Assembly (NCBI GenBank): GCA_004519485.1
Contig: CP038111.1
Coordinates: 688,001 to 752,000 of the forward strand
Origin: Nannochloropsis oceanica
Taxonomy: Eukaryota > Sar > Eustigmatophyceae > Eustigmatales > Monodopsidaceae
Reading direction: 5' to 3'
Length of the DNA stretch: 64,000 bases
Below, piece by piece: positions 21,742 through 33,900 of the stretch (position 1 is its first letter; every line of letters begins with the position of its first letter). A program made the translations under genes and the position numbers. Under the pieces are notes generated by a model. That model did no database searches and had not been told where the DNA came from. It saw only the letters and a program-made list of their open reading frames with translations.

Positions 21742-23733
21742 CTTCCCTGTTGTGCGTTATGGGGATAAGGGTTAGTGAGAGGCTTGTATTGGAGGGAGAT
21801 GTGTGCCCCCCACTTCCCCCCTGCTCGCCGACGGAAAAAGAAGTGAGCAAGACTGGAAACGGTCGAGCTCGCGCTGCTGCTTAAAAGATGCCCTAAACTC
21901 AAAGACACCGGGCAATCATAGCCTCAATCTTGGTCAACGATATGTTACAGACGTGAGATTCGTCTAAATGGAGGTATTTGGGTGGTTGTGTCAAGATTGT
22001 GGGCATGACGCTCGATAGGGGGCGGGAGGTTATTTCTTTTTCCTGTCGTTTCCTACAATCCTAAAATTATCGCGTACAACTTAATCCGCCGACAAATACT
22101 ACCTGCCAGAGCACAAACGTGCCTCCTCTCAAGATCTCACACGAGGGAAGGTCAGTTTTTCTCCCTCCCCACCTGTTGCCATACAAAAGGATCTCGTCCT
22201 CCTCTTGTCTTAACTCTCTACCCTTTTCGCTCTCTCTCTCCCTCTCTCCCTCCCTCCCTCCACCCTTCTCCTCAAATATTATGAACGACTTTGACGACTA
22301 TGACGAATATCTTACGACTATGACGACTCTCTCATAATAAAATGTCTCTTATCGTACCTGTGGGATTCTCTGATCGTACCTGTGGGATACCAGACTTACT
22401 TGGGGTGAAAAAAATGAAACAAATCTTGTATTGCTTTGCGACTGACCATCGGTCTGCGTGAGAGCAAAGTCACTCTCACAAATGAAAGAAGGAAAGAAAT
22501 AAAGTTTTATTACACACAGAGGTTCACGTACGGCACACCAGCGAAAAACAATTTACTACTTTCTTTCCCAATGACATCTGTATCCCTTCCTCCTTTTTTC
22601 TTTCGCACCACTTTCAATCCTTCAACGACAGCTAATAGTCGTCACAGCCATTGCGATGACTACTAGCCTTGTGTAGTAGTCGGCCGACAAATAATATTAA
22701 CGACTTCGACGACGAATACTAGTCGTCGCTCGCGGAAAATATGGACGACTGCGACGACTAAATAGTCGTCGCTTGATGATTTATGCACGACTACGACGAC
22801 TTATAGTCGTCGCTTGATAGAAATAATGCCCGACTACGACTAATCACATGACTATCGACGACTATTGACGACTATCGTAATAGTCAGTCTTTCAGGCCTT
22901 TTTTGCAGAATAATCGTCCAACTTGTGAACAGTATAGTCAGGACCTGTTTGGGTATGGGCCGTAAAAAGCAGTCCCCGAAGGTGCACTATAGTGAAAAAA
23001 ATCGAGCAAAGAGGAAATAAGCTTGAATTTATTCCATATTTTTAAAAGATATTTTTAATTGCTTTAGAAATAAAAGAAAAGGGAGATTCGAATGTAATGA
23101 CATTTTTCCCATCGCGCTTTGCAGCGTCAAAATCTATAGGAGGACTAAGAGTTTTTAAAAACTCGCACTCGCTGTCTCCTTTCCTTGCTCGTGTCTATGC
23201 TTACATCGACCACAACATGGTCAGTGCTTTCTCTCATATACTTTCTGTGGCTCCTCTCCACATGCTATGCTGAATGACCATTTCTAAGGCAGTGGATGAT
23301 CGAGGATGTTCTTGCCAAATATCTCTGTCCTTTTTCATCCATCATTTTTTTCTTACTTCCCCTCCTCGAAAGCCCGCGAGCCGGTGGGCCAGTAGCTGCC
23401 TCTTCGGTGCTTGAGCTTCTCATTATCAACTCCAATCGCGTCTACCTGTCTGCTATTACCACTATTACAATGATGCTGCTGCTGCTGCTGCTGGTAGTAA
23501 TCCTCCCCTCCCCAGCGCCGTAACATACATACTCTGCTTTCATTACTTATGTTTTACTCATCTCTCTTCTCTTCTCCCTTTCAACTTTTAAGCGACCAGA
23601 GGCAAAAATTAATCTCTATCACTCAGTCATACATCTCCATATGTTCTGTCTGTATTTCACTCTCCCGCCTGTTCTATTACTCTTTTTCATCCGTTCCTGG
23701 ACTCTTTCGTCCCCCTTCCTTTCCACTTTTTTG
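21742..23733. other. Intergenic region with hairpin-rich repeats
   Basis: About 2 kb without a supportable gene. The first 400 bases may hold the MutL promoter. A duplicated short segment ATCGTACCTGTGGGAT occurs near 22351-22390. The middle is occupied by the GACGACTA repeat cluster. From about 22930 to 23733 the DNA is AT-richer than the genes and shows nothing recognisable beyond a (CTG)n run near 23474. Confidence 0.5.
22280..22885. repeat. GACGACTA/TAGTCGTC hairpin cluster
   Basis: The heptamer-octamer GACGACTA and its complement TAGTCGTC recur many times, often back to back as perfect or near-perfect palindromes, e.g. GCGACGACTAAATAGTCGTCGC split around 22760 and CGACGACTTATAGTCGTCG near 22796. 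Between them short AT-rich linkers (including a shared gcttgat) are reused, so the unit is larger than the octamer. A related set lies at about 28660-28920. It could be a satellite or the debris of a non-autonomous transposon; no coding capacity or clear target-site duplication was seen. Confidence 0.7.
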
Positions 23734-26700
23734 CTATCTTACCTCGAACTTATTGGTAGCATCAAAAGACGAGCCATCCGAGGAGGTCACCTCCAAGTAG
23801 TACTCCCTCCCCCTTTCCAATCCCTCCACCTCACTGGGGATCCATTCCCAGACCTGCTGCCGAGTGATCAGGTGCGGTTTCGATGCGAACGAGCCCACAA
23901 ACACATCCTCACCCGATTCTGGCACCGCGTGCACGGTCAAGGTCACCGCCCGCACAGCAGGGGGGAAATTGGATACAATTAAAGAGTAAATCCCACCTAT
24001 GTCAACCTCTTCCACGCGGGTGGGCAGCTGTCGAAGCAAGTCTTGGGGATTTACGTCCGCAGACACATAGATTGTGAGCGCCGCATTGGCCTCCTTCAAC
24101 AGTAGGGCCTTGATCTGGTCATCGTCCTCCTCCACCTCGGCCTCCTCACGCTCCCATCGCGTACCGTCCGCGGACAGGACGCGATGGAACTCAGTGCTGC
24201 TGGCCGTGGTGCGGCGAGAGACAGGGGCTGCATCCACTACCCCAACCATGCTACTTGCTGGAATCAAGATGGATGTCGTCCGGTACGTGACGAGCTCGCA
24301 GATACTAGGCGCGGTAGGAGGGATGGTACCTTCGGGGGCGTCAACACGAGCAGCGACGACGGAGCTGTCGACGGCGGCTTGAAGGGCCAGGGTCAGAGCT
24401 TTCGTGCCGGTCTTGGTCTTGATCTTGCGCGAGATCTCATCTGTAACATTCTTCCAATCACTTACTATGTATGCCTTAAACAGCTCGTTCCGCCCGCACT
24501 CCTGCTGACCCTCCACCTCCCCCGGGTCAACATGTCCAAAGTCCACCTCGTCCTCGTAATCTTCCGTTGAGACTTCGTAACGGAGAAGTGGGTCAACGTT
24601 TTTGGTGGCCTCCATAGAAGCCTCCACATGCAGGTGCCATCGGTCCGACAGGCCCAACTCGCCAATAGCTGTAATTAAAGCATGTTTGACCTGTTTCTTC
24701 TCCGGAGAGCCACCGGCGGAGGACGGAGTGAAGATCGCCCGCAGCTCCAGCTGTTGCACAGTGGTGTTAGCCGCGCTCTCCTCCCGGCCAGTCATCCACA
24801 TGCCCGACACCGGCTTTTGAGTCGTTCCCTCCCCCGTTCCTTTCCCTTCCAGAGTTGCAGCCATGTCCACAGCAGAGCTGTCCAACTTCTCGCAGGCATT
24901 TTCCATCGCGCACGATGCGGCTCCAGGCCCATCCACGTTATCCATAGTCATGCCTGGCGTTATATCACACAACCCACAAGCGTCCAACGGTTTGGCCACG
25001 TAGATACGATCTGTCTTGCTTTCGTTCACCTTCAAGCCCGGCATCTCGGCGAAGACATACAGCGGATCATCAGCGTGGCTGACGTTGGATGGCTTGACGA
25101 ATTCGGGGCGCCAGTCATCTGGACTAGTCTCAGGCGCAGCTTCCAATGCGGCTGTTGTGTCCGCCAAAGTTTTCTTGGCGTCTGCAATTTCCCCCAAACC
25201 CTCCAAGAGCGCAGCGCCTAGGCTCCCGCTGCTCAACACCCTCTCTTCCTCCTTAGGCGATGTCTCATCCACCGGCATGTACTTGTCAAACAACGCTTTC
25301 ATCGCGGGCTTCATGTCAGTAATCGTGACCACGTTTAAATTTCGGGCGTGGAAATAGTCCGGCGTCTCCGAGTAATCCACCGGCGTTCCTTCCGCGGTTC
25401 CTTCTGCACCAGCGGCGTTTGCCTCGGCTTCCAAGAATGAAAACCCACGACGTGGGTTCTCATCTGCTCCTCCAAGGTTTCGGCGGGCAATGAAATCGTC
25501 GCCTCGAGGCCCCGCATTACTGAAGCGCCAAGATATTTTTTTCGCCACGAAGATATTTTTCTGCCAGTCCGTCTGCCCGTGCTTGTTTACTGTCACTAAA
25601 CCGTAAATGTTGCGCGCGTTTCCAATCGCATTCGCAAGTATCACATTGTTTCCGGCCACGTAAATAGCGACCAGACCAGGGTTTCTAAAGCGGATTGGCG
25701 TTTCAGGAACGACATAGACATTATAAACTAAGGTCGCGCCGCCCAGCCCTAAGAAGAGGTCCGAACCCTGGCCCGCAGTAAAGGAGATGGCGAAAGTGCT
25801 GATGTAAAGCTGGTTGACGCGCGTAAGGTACCCCGCCAAGATAGCCGTGTCCCCGCCTGCATAAACAGTAAACCCAATGCCCGTGTTAAAGATCCCAAGC
25901 GTGTTAACAATTGTTGCCACGCCTGCGCCCAGGTAGAAATAACTGCCGCATCCGTAAAAGGATAAAATGGCCGTGGAGCGCGACAAGGAGATGTCAGTAA
26001 AAACCGCTACACCCGCGCCCACATAATTGCTGACTCCCACGCCGGCAACAGAACCAATAGCCGACATGGAGCTCTGCAAGACTCCCGTGCGGATGCTGAT
26101 CCCCGCCCCCACGGCCGTCTGGAAGCCCAACCCTGCCCCAATGCCAATCGCAGAGTTTGCCACATGCATGAAGCCAGTCAGAACACTCACACCACTGCCC
26201 GTGAATACTCCCATCCCGCCGCCAAAGTAAGCGACGAAGCCCAGACTTGTCGTGACGATACTGCCCGTCACAATCATCGTGCCGCCCCCAAAAAAGAATA
26301 GATACCCAACACCTGACGTGCAAACAAAAGGTGCTATATAGTTGAACAAACACCCCGTTACCACCACACTCCCGCCCAAGTTTGCGATGTATCCGCCCGC
26401 GCCAAACGCGTTGGAAAAAATGGCCATGTTGATAAAAATGCAACCTGTCAAATATACATTGCCTCCCAAAATCAAGAACTCCCCACCGAAAAACTGCAGC
26501 TCGCGGAAGGCAATCCCGATCCGAGCACTTGCAAATTGACAGTCCGTCATGCGAATTGTTCCCGACTCTGCCAAGAAACCCCCTCCAATCACTTGGATAT
26601 TTGTAATCGGCGGCGTCAATCCAACGATTTGCATCGCATTCCGAAAGCTGATCGTGAATACACACCCGGTGAACATCGCCACGCCCCCCCTCCGGGTCCA

Positions 26701-28318
26701 GCACACTGATCCCCGAACTTGATAAAGAAGTAAGCGAACGATCTCGATAATCTTCCCTTTGACAACATGCACGAAGCGCACATCCAAAAAACCACCTGCT
26801 TCCACCAGGAATGCGCGCGTTGAGTTTTGCGCATCGATGTAAGGCATGCCCAACGGCCGGCCAATGATGGTAATGCGCCGCCGAATCACAAGATGCTCCA
26901 CAATCGAGTAGTTGGTGTTGGGCATGAGCGTCACAACCGAACAACTAGTGTGGTCAACCATGAATCGAAGGTCGTCTGCGTCCTTGGGTGTGCAGCCTTC
27001 GACGGCCACAAAACTCATAGTCGCTTGTTTGGTCGCCTGAATCTGGCCCATGATGCCCGCCACTTTGCTTTGAAGCGCGTCGTTCACGGTGTCAGACAAG
27101 GTCTGCGCTTGCTGCTGCCCGGTCGCGATGGCCGTGTCGAGCTTGGCTATGCCCGTAGGAGCGAGCTCCATGGGGCTGGTTGCCTTCGTCGTGGTGGTGG
27201 GGGGGGTGGTGATAGTGGAATTTGGTTGGGCGAGAGGAGGCACGGAAAAATCGGCGACGATGCTACTACTGCTGCTGCTGTCGTCACCGCCGCCAAGAAG
27301 CTTGTTGAGGAGGTCAGGGTCCAGGACGGCTGGGTCGGTGCTGGTGCCGACATGTTGTCCCTTGGTGGCCTGGAGGGGTGGGAGGGAAGGGAGGGTGTGA
27401 AAAAGATGATATGACAGAGGGCGAATCATTGCTCCTAAAATTATAAGAGGAAGGGGGGAAATGAGGGAAGATGGCGATGACAGCGACGCGCATCGAGGAA
27501 GAATTGATGGTGTGTTGCTGGCGGAAGAAGGAGAGAGGGGAGGAAGGCAGGGGAAAAAGGGAAAGGTTAAATAGGCAGTGGGCTATAAGGGTGTTGGTTG
27601 TGTGATGAAGTGCGTTGACCAGGGGAAGCGCTTTCGATCAGGGCAAGGATGTCTGGTCATTCTGTGTGCCGAGAAGAACGTGGAAGGTACCCTGGACATT
27701 TGGGAGGGTCAAGAGTGAAGTGGGAAAAGAGCAAGCCTGAAATAGGAAGGGATGCAGGGAGAGAAGGAGAGAGAAAGAAGAGTCAGGGCCAGGAACAGTA
27801 TCTTGTGGAATATTGTTCATGAGCATGCTCTAGACGTGGCCTCATGTCGTTGTTGTGGCGTATGGGCAAGGCATTCATTCTCAGGAGCGGATCGAGGGGG
27901 AAGTGGAGGAAAGGGAAGGAGAGGGGAACGCGTCGCCAGACCGACAGCAGCGTTCAAACATGAAGTGCCCACGGCTTATACTTCACGAGGTATGTGTGAT
28001 TGAGTGTGCGGTCAGATGTTTACGCGCGGGGCGTGGAAGGCAGCGGGAGGGAGGTGGGTCACCGCACGCCAAGTCCTGCGGCGATAAGTCTTCACTATTT
28101 AAACGGACACCCCAGGGGGGGGTCTATTTCCCGCCGCGCTCACAAAACAACACCCTCCCGTCACTCACATTGATATCATCGCGCCCTGCCAAGAGAAAGA
28201 CAATGAGACCAATCAAAGCCAGGATCAATCCACAAGCACCTATGATGTGACCTCGCTTCATGCTGTCGCCTGATGCTGCCACTGGCCGCCCGCTGCTCTT
28301 GTCTTCGCCACGCTTCAC
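23734..28318 (-). CDS. Predicted surface protein: signal-anchor, beta-helix and Kre9/Knh1-like end
   Basis: The main exon (23734-27369) encodes about 1211 aa. A small exon at 28169-28318 (RGHIIGACGLILALIGLI then VFLLAGRDDIN, donor gtgagt) is in phase with it and would give a signal-anchor; this join skips an 800-base intron and is tentative. The first half shows repeated right-handed beta-helix rungs of about 20-25 residues with Gly turns, e.g. GGNVYLTGCIF, GGSVVVTGCLF, GGGTMIVTGSIV. The middle is acidic with paired Cys. The last 80 residues (IYSLIVSNFPPAVRAVTLTV ... VWEWIPSEVEGLERGREYYL) look like a Kre9/Knh1-type immunoglobulin-like fold known from wall-associated proteins. A cell-wall or adhesion role is inference. 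About 25 codons near 26684-26760 read poorly in the main frame (see findings). Confidence 0.68.
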
Positions 28319-28659
28319 TGCGCTCCCTCAAGGGGCTCAGTGATCGCAGGCACGATTCCAGAACAAAATGCAGCCCGTAGCAAGCCTGTGTATATGTATG
28401 CACGGATGAGATTTTAATTGTGTCGGGTGGGGAGACGCGCCAACTAAAGAACGCGGCGGCATCGGTGTTTATCCCGATTCAAGCCTACCGAGGCGGGTTC
28501 GCTGCCCTCGTTACAAAAATAAGGCGATAAACACCTTGTCCATTTCCCCATCCTCCCGCTTTGAAACAATGGGTATTGGCATACACGTCGGGATGAGAAC
28601 GACTCCATGTCATGTGTAAAAGATGCAGTGAAACACTCTCTGGACGACTTTGCAAATAT

Positions 28660-28920
28660 GGCCTGCACGACTGATAATTACGATAGTCGTCAATACGATA
28701 GTCGTCGATCATCGTCAACTTGCCAGTCAACTTGCAAGTCAACTTTATGTGATTAATCTAAGTCTACGTCGTGCATGATTCTCTTCGGAAGCGACCAGTA
28801 GTTGTGGTAGTCGTGCATTCCATCGAGCGACGACTAATGGTCGTCGTATTCGTTCATAAATATCACCAAGCGACGATTATTCAGTCATCGCATTCGTCCA
28901 TATTTCCATCAACTTACGAT
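28660..28920. repeat. Second GACGACTA/TAGTCGTC repeat cluster
   Basis: Several copies of CGATAGTCGTC and GCGACGACTA occur with the same kind of spacing as in the cluster at 22280-22885, including GCGACGACTAATGGTCGTCG near 28830. It is more degenerate than the first cluster. Shared linkers argue for one repeat family at two sites about 6 kb apart. Confidence 0.6.
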
Positions 28921-28981
28921 CGATGCATCTGTCGTACGGACTATACCAAAAATTATGTGATTTTTGTTCCTGTTTTTATTT

Positions 28982-29246
28982 GGGTTTAAATCACCATCAC
29001 GCCACCGGCATGATGGCATCTACTTCTATCATATTATGAGCACCAAAATAAGCCCACCCCGTGTGACGGGCAGCCAAAGGAGCGGCTTGTTCAGAGCGGG
29101 ATGGCGTCATCGTCCCGCGAAAACGCCAGTGGCCTGATGCCGGCAGCTTCCCCGTCATGCGGGGCGGGCTTATTTTGATGCTCAAAATATGATAGAAGGA
29201 GATGTCTTTATGCCGGTGACAAGGCTCGTTATGGTGATTAAAACCC
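28982..29246. mobile_element. Foldback (MITE-like) element with long inverted arms
   Basis: The left arm (28982-29074, beginning GGGTTTAAATCACCAT) is matched in inverted orientation by the right arm (about 29140-29246, ending ATGGTGATTAAAACCCC), with blocks CTTCTATCATATT, CAAAATAAGCCC and CCCGTGTGACGGG conserved. The arms surround a 64-base centre. There is no reading frame, so it would be non-autonomous. No clear target-site duplication was identified by eye. A related single arm lies at about 30023-30071. Confidence 0.65.
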
Positions 29247-29293
29247 CAAAAAAGTAAAAAGAGCAAAAAACTTACATTTTCTGTATAGTCCGT

Positions 29294-29357
29294 CATCAGG
29301 CCACTGGCGTTTCCGCGGGACGATGACGCCATCCCGCTCTAAACAAGCCGCTCCTTT
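29294..29357. repeat. Inverted copy of the foldback element's central 64 bases
   Basis: These 64 bases are the reverse complement of 29076-29139 with only about two mismatches. The two copies are 154 bases apart and could form a strong cruciform or hairpin. The near identity contrasts with the more diverged arms, so this duplication is younger than the element itself or is kept uniform by gene conversion. Confidence 0.85.
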
Positions 29358-30933
29358 GACCTCGAGACAATGAACCATCACTTTGGACCCCCTCTACCTT
29401 TCCCCCTCCCCCTCCTCCGCCTCCCTCCCCCTCCTCCGCCTCCCTCCCCCTTCTCCCTCTACCTCCCCCTAAAAAATATACGGTCCCGTCCGACAGTGTG
29501 AGGGTGATAGTGTCGGTGCATGCGAGGCGACAATGTGCGAAAAGGTCAAACCAATGGCATGACATGGGACGTCCTGTCGACCGCCTCGTCCAGCAGGAGT
29601 GGGTTATGCGTAGCATTTGCGTCCAGCGATTGGCTCCCAACAATCACATTCACCAATACCTCTGGAGCGCACCCCTCTACCTCCCACTACTCTGCCTCCC
29701 TCATCCTCCAACTCCACATCCACCTCCTCGCTCTTCATCTCCTCCGCTCTCCCCCTCCTCCCCGTCTACCTTTTTTTAATTATTTGTATTATCTAGTCAA
29801 TCGTAAGTCCTCTTTTCCTACGATTATGCACTTATCGTAGTCGTTCGATTGAGGAGTAGTTTGGGGACTGAATCGTTCCTGTTCAGCGAGGCAGACATGC
29901 TCGCGATCTCAATCGCGTGTACATAAATAGCGTAAGTAGATCTAATCACGCGGTCACTTTCTTATCTAAGGCACCAATTTTATTTGTGCCTACACTCGTC
30001 ATGCTGATTTGACAAATTGTTTGCACCAATATCAGCACTCCCCGCGTGACGGGGTAGCTGCCGGCATCAGTTCCACTCAATGGCGCGGATATGACGCATA
30101 CAAGTGGGTGCACAGCTGGAAGGCGCGATCACGGTTTAACAAGCATGTTCGATAGGAGATTTAAAAAGCTATCTTCCGTGCACTGGTAGGTAGCGTATGT
30201 TTGCGAGTATAAGTTGCACGCGATATTTCTAGGATAGTCGGAAATTGCAGTAAAGGGAGGCGGGGTTCATCTTTCTACCTCCAGTAGGGAGAGACAAAGA
30301 GACAAGGCCAGGCGTGGCTAAATGAATTTAGAGCCAACAATGCGCGACCCCTCATCACACCATTGGGCAACTGGCTGGAGCTTACTCCTTCATGACTTTG
30401 AGGGGAGGAGGTTGTTAGTCTCAGTCGCATAGAGGGGAAAAGTCCTTATTTCATTTCGGAATACAGAGTATGCCAGCAATCTCCTTCATACTGCTTCTTT
30501 TCTCGTTTTTCGTTCGACTGCTGAGACCGGTGCCCCGACCCCCAACAGATGAATTGCTGTGCTTGGAGCAATGTGTCCTTATGCGCCACCAACGTATTCT
30601 AATTTCTCATGCAAAATGGCAATATCTTGGAGTTGTGACATCTTCTTAATCACCTTGATTAGTGACGCATTCCATCTTTCATATATCCTATCCCCTTTCG
30701 CCCGGGTGGCGCCCTTCGACGATGGCCCATGTCGTTTGGTCACCTCTTGGCCTCTCACCCTGCTTGATCCCCTCTTCGCGCAACTCTGTACCTTTCTTCT
30801 GCTCCCTCTATCGTCATCCTCTTTCAATGCACTGGTCATTGACCTCCGTCCAATGCCTCCCTGTCTCCCTCCCTCTCTCCTTTCTTCCTTCCCTTCTTTC
30901 CTTCCCCTCCCGAAAGATTGCTCTGTATGACCT

Positions 30934-33900
30934 TTACAATGGCACGTAGCCCGCCACATCCTCCTCCTCCTTCTCCTGCTCCCTGCCCTGCCCCCTCCAC
31001 CTCCTGCTCCCTCGCACCACCAGGGCCATCATCACGCCCAGCCCCACGACGGCCAGCGCGACCGCACTGCCACTGCTAGTGCTGCTGCTGGCGCTGGTGA
31101 TGGAGGAGGAGGGAGCGAAGGAGGAAGGGGCATGGAGGAGGGAAGCATGGACAGGAGTGATGTAGTTGAGTCCTCCAATGGAGCCGATGGCGAGCATGTG
31201 GGGGCTCACGGCTTCCACGCCCGCATAGTACTGAGGGAAGGGGGGGGGGAAGGAGGGAGAAAAGGAGCAATGCGAGTGGGTGAAGAACGGTCCTGGGTAA
31301 CATTCCGACAGCCAGAAAGCAAGCAGCATCTCATGAAGCATTTTTCAAGCCAGCGATTCCTCCCTTCCTCGCTCCCTCCCTCCCTTCCTTCCTCGCTCTC
31401 CCTCCCTCCCTCCCTCCCTCCCTCCCTCCTCTTCCACCCACCGGATTCGCAAAGAAGTTGGCCACACGGTCCTTCCCCTCGGGATAAAATGGAAATTGAA
31501 ATTGGTCCGCGCCCGTGTCCGTGTCGAAGGCCAGGAGCGTCCAACGCGTCTCGTTGCGGGGCATGCCCACGCAGTAGGTGGTGGAGGGGCTTGAGAGGGA
31601 GGGAAGGAGGGCGAGAGGCCGATGCAGGTGAGGGGTGAGCGGCAAATGCGGTTTTCGGGACGAGTCCATGCGGCACAGAAAATGAGGAGGAGGGAAGGAG
31701 GAAAGTGATGGGAAGGGAAGGGAGGAAGGGAGGGAAGGGGGGAGGGAGGAAGGGAGGGGCGTGCACCCATCCCCACACACCTGCCGTCGGTTGGGTCACT
31801 GATCAGGGGGATGGAAGTGCCACAGCTCACGTCGTCCCTCGCCCACACTCGCGCCAATTTGCCCTCCTTCACCCATCGGAGGAAGGCAGGCAATTTTGAA
31901 AAACGAAGGGAAGGAGGAAAAAGATGGTGATGAGGATGGACGGGAGTGACGATGGTCATCACGACTCACAAAGAACTCGCTCCTCCCTCCCTCCCTCCCT
32001 TATTTTCTCCCCCCTTCCCTCCCAACCGCCCCTCTTCACCTCCTCCTCCCTCCCCCCTTCTCTCCCTCCCTCTCTCCTTCCCTCCCTCCCCTCCCTCCCG
32101 CCCTCCCTCCCTCACCTCCAACGAGTACATAGCGGCGCCGTAGCCCATGCAGCCGAAGACGGCCGGGCAGACCTTACGAATAAATGTGGGCTGGATCAGC
32201 TGGAGAGGGAGGGAGGGAGGGAGGGAGGGAGGGAGAGAGGGAGGGAAGGCGGAATACATTAGTGTTTGTTCCAAAGCTTCTTTCCCATTGGCGGCCAGAC
32301 AGATTCTCCCTTCCCGTCTCCCTCCCTCCCTCCGCCCTTCCCTCCCCCCCTTCCTCCCTCCCTCCCTCCCTCCCTCCGCCCTTCCCTCCCCCCCTTCCTC
32401 CCTCCCTCCCTCCCTCCCTCCCTCCCTCCCTCACATTGCAAAAATCCGCCAGCCCCTCCCTGAGAGCAGGCACAGGGGCATCCGTGCAGTGCGTGTCCTC
32501 GTCCAGGCCCTCCGTCCCCACGTAATTGTTGACCACAAACGCCTGACAGCTGGGAAGAAGGGGAGGGGAGGAGGGAGAGAGGGAGGGAGGGAGGGAGGAG
32601 GTAAGAGGATGCACGGAGTCAGTCTCACTACTCCTCGTGCTCTGCTGCCCCTCTTGTGGACCGCCATGTCGCTCCATCGACTCGCTTTGTCCATGCCCAC
32701 CTTTTTAAGCACACAGCCCTCCCTCCCTCCCTCCCTCTCTCCCTCCCTCCCGCCTTACCCTCGCACTGCCACGGACTGCTCGGAGGTCAGTCGAGCGGCG
32801 TCCACTCCCTCCCCGAAATCCACAGGGCTTCGGGCTACTTCCTCGCCTAGAGGAGAGGTAGGGATGGAGGGAGGGAGGGAGGGAGGGAGGGAGGGGGCGA
32901 AGGGAGAGGTGAGATACGCTGTGGGCCAGCGTCTTGGGTTGAGGCAGGGAGGGAGGGAGGGAGGGAGGGAGGGAGGGAGGGAGGGAGGGAGGGTTTTCTT
33001 GAATTTCTGCATCCAGACAGATGAGGCTAGTGCCCATCCGGCCACCCATTGTCTTGCCCTCGGCAGGCCCATCAACCCCCCTCCCTCCCTCCCTCCCTCC
33101 CTCCCTCCCTCCCTCCCTCCCCTCACCTGTCTCTGCATCCAGGTAAATGAGGTTCATCTCCAGCTCCCCGTCCGTCAGCACCACCATGTCCCGTCCTCGG
33201 CAGGTGGTGAGGGAGGGTGTGGAGCCACTGCCCGGGCCTAAACGCGACGTATACCACTGGAGGAGGGGGGGGGAGGGAGGAAGGGAGGGCGGTATGAAAA
33301 AGGTGCTGCAAGCAAATGACAAGTTACGGTCAAATCCTCCTTCCCTTCCTCCCTCCTTCCCTCCCTTCCTCCTTCCCTCCCTCCCTACCGGCAGCCCTTC
33401 TCGACCATAGCGACGCGACCATCGGAAATCCAAGCGGGCCGTTGGAGGATCGATGTCAATGCGAGCCACCTCCTCTTGCGTGACGATGTAGATGCCCTAA
33501 GAGGAAGGGAGGAGAGGGAGGACAAAAGGAGGGAGGGAGGGAAGATGGTTGGGCTGGGGAGATCGAAATGCCGCTCCTCGAAGGTGAGGGAGCGGACAAA
33601 GAGGGAGGGGGGAGAGGGAGGGAGAGAGGGTGGATGAGCTTCGTTTTTTCGGACCTGCTTGTGCACTGCGATGGAGTTGGAGATGTGGATGGGTGAGGGG
33701 GAGGCGACGAAGTGGGACAGGGGGAGGTAGGAGACGGGCGTTAGGGTGCCCATGCCGAAGTTTGCGCCGGAGGAGGAGGAGGAAAAGGAGGAGGAGTCGG
33801 CTCGGAGGGCCGTGACATTTCCACCCTGACGGAGGTTGGAAAGGGGAGGAGGGGGAGGGAGGGAGGGAACGAGGGAGGGAGGGAAGCATAAGCCGCACGG

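Larger units (their letters stand above)
28319..30933. other. Repeat-rich intergenic region
   Basis: About 2.6 kb without a supportable gene. It holds GACGACTA-type repeats (28660-28920), a foldback element (28982-29246) with an inverted partial copy (29294-29357), a further solo arm near 30023-30071, and a CCTCC-rich stretch around 29395-29470. The rest (30100-30930) has ordinary composition; the part near 30560-30930 is probably 3' UTR or downstream sequence of the next gene. Confidence 0.55.

Noticed and set aside
22280-22885. CRISPR-like array
   Set aside because: Repeats are short, palindromic and irregularly spaced, with reused linkers rather than unique spacers, and the DNA is clearly eukaryotic.
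25994-26944. A 316-codon alternative frame inside the beta-helix gene
   Set aside because: The main frame shows clear repeated structure. Only about 20 residues of the other frame make sense, reported as a local frame anomaly; the rest is Cys/Trp/His-rich shadow sequence.
28982-29246. Virus-like or LTR-related element
   Set aside because: No coding capacity, no primer-binding site or long direct repeats; the inverted-arm structure fits a foldback/MITE-type DNA element.
29296-29840. Reading frames over the foldback region
   Set aside because: They are made of the inverted repeat and CCTCC-rich DNA; no protein-like features and no splice signals with neighbours.
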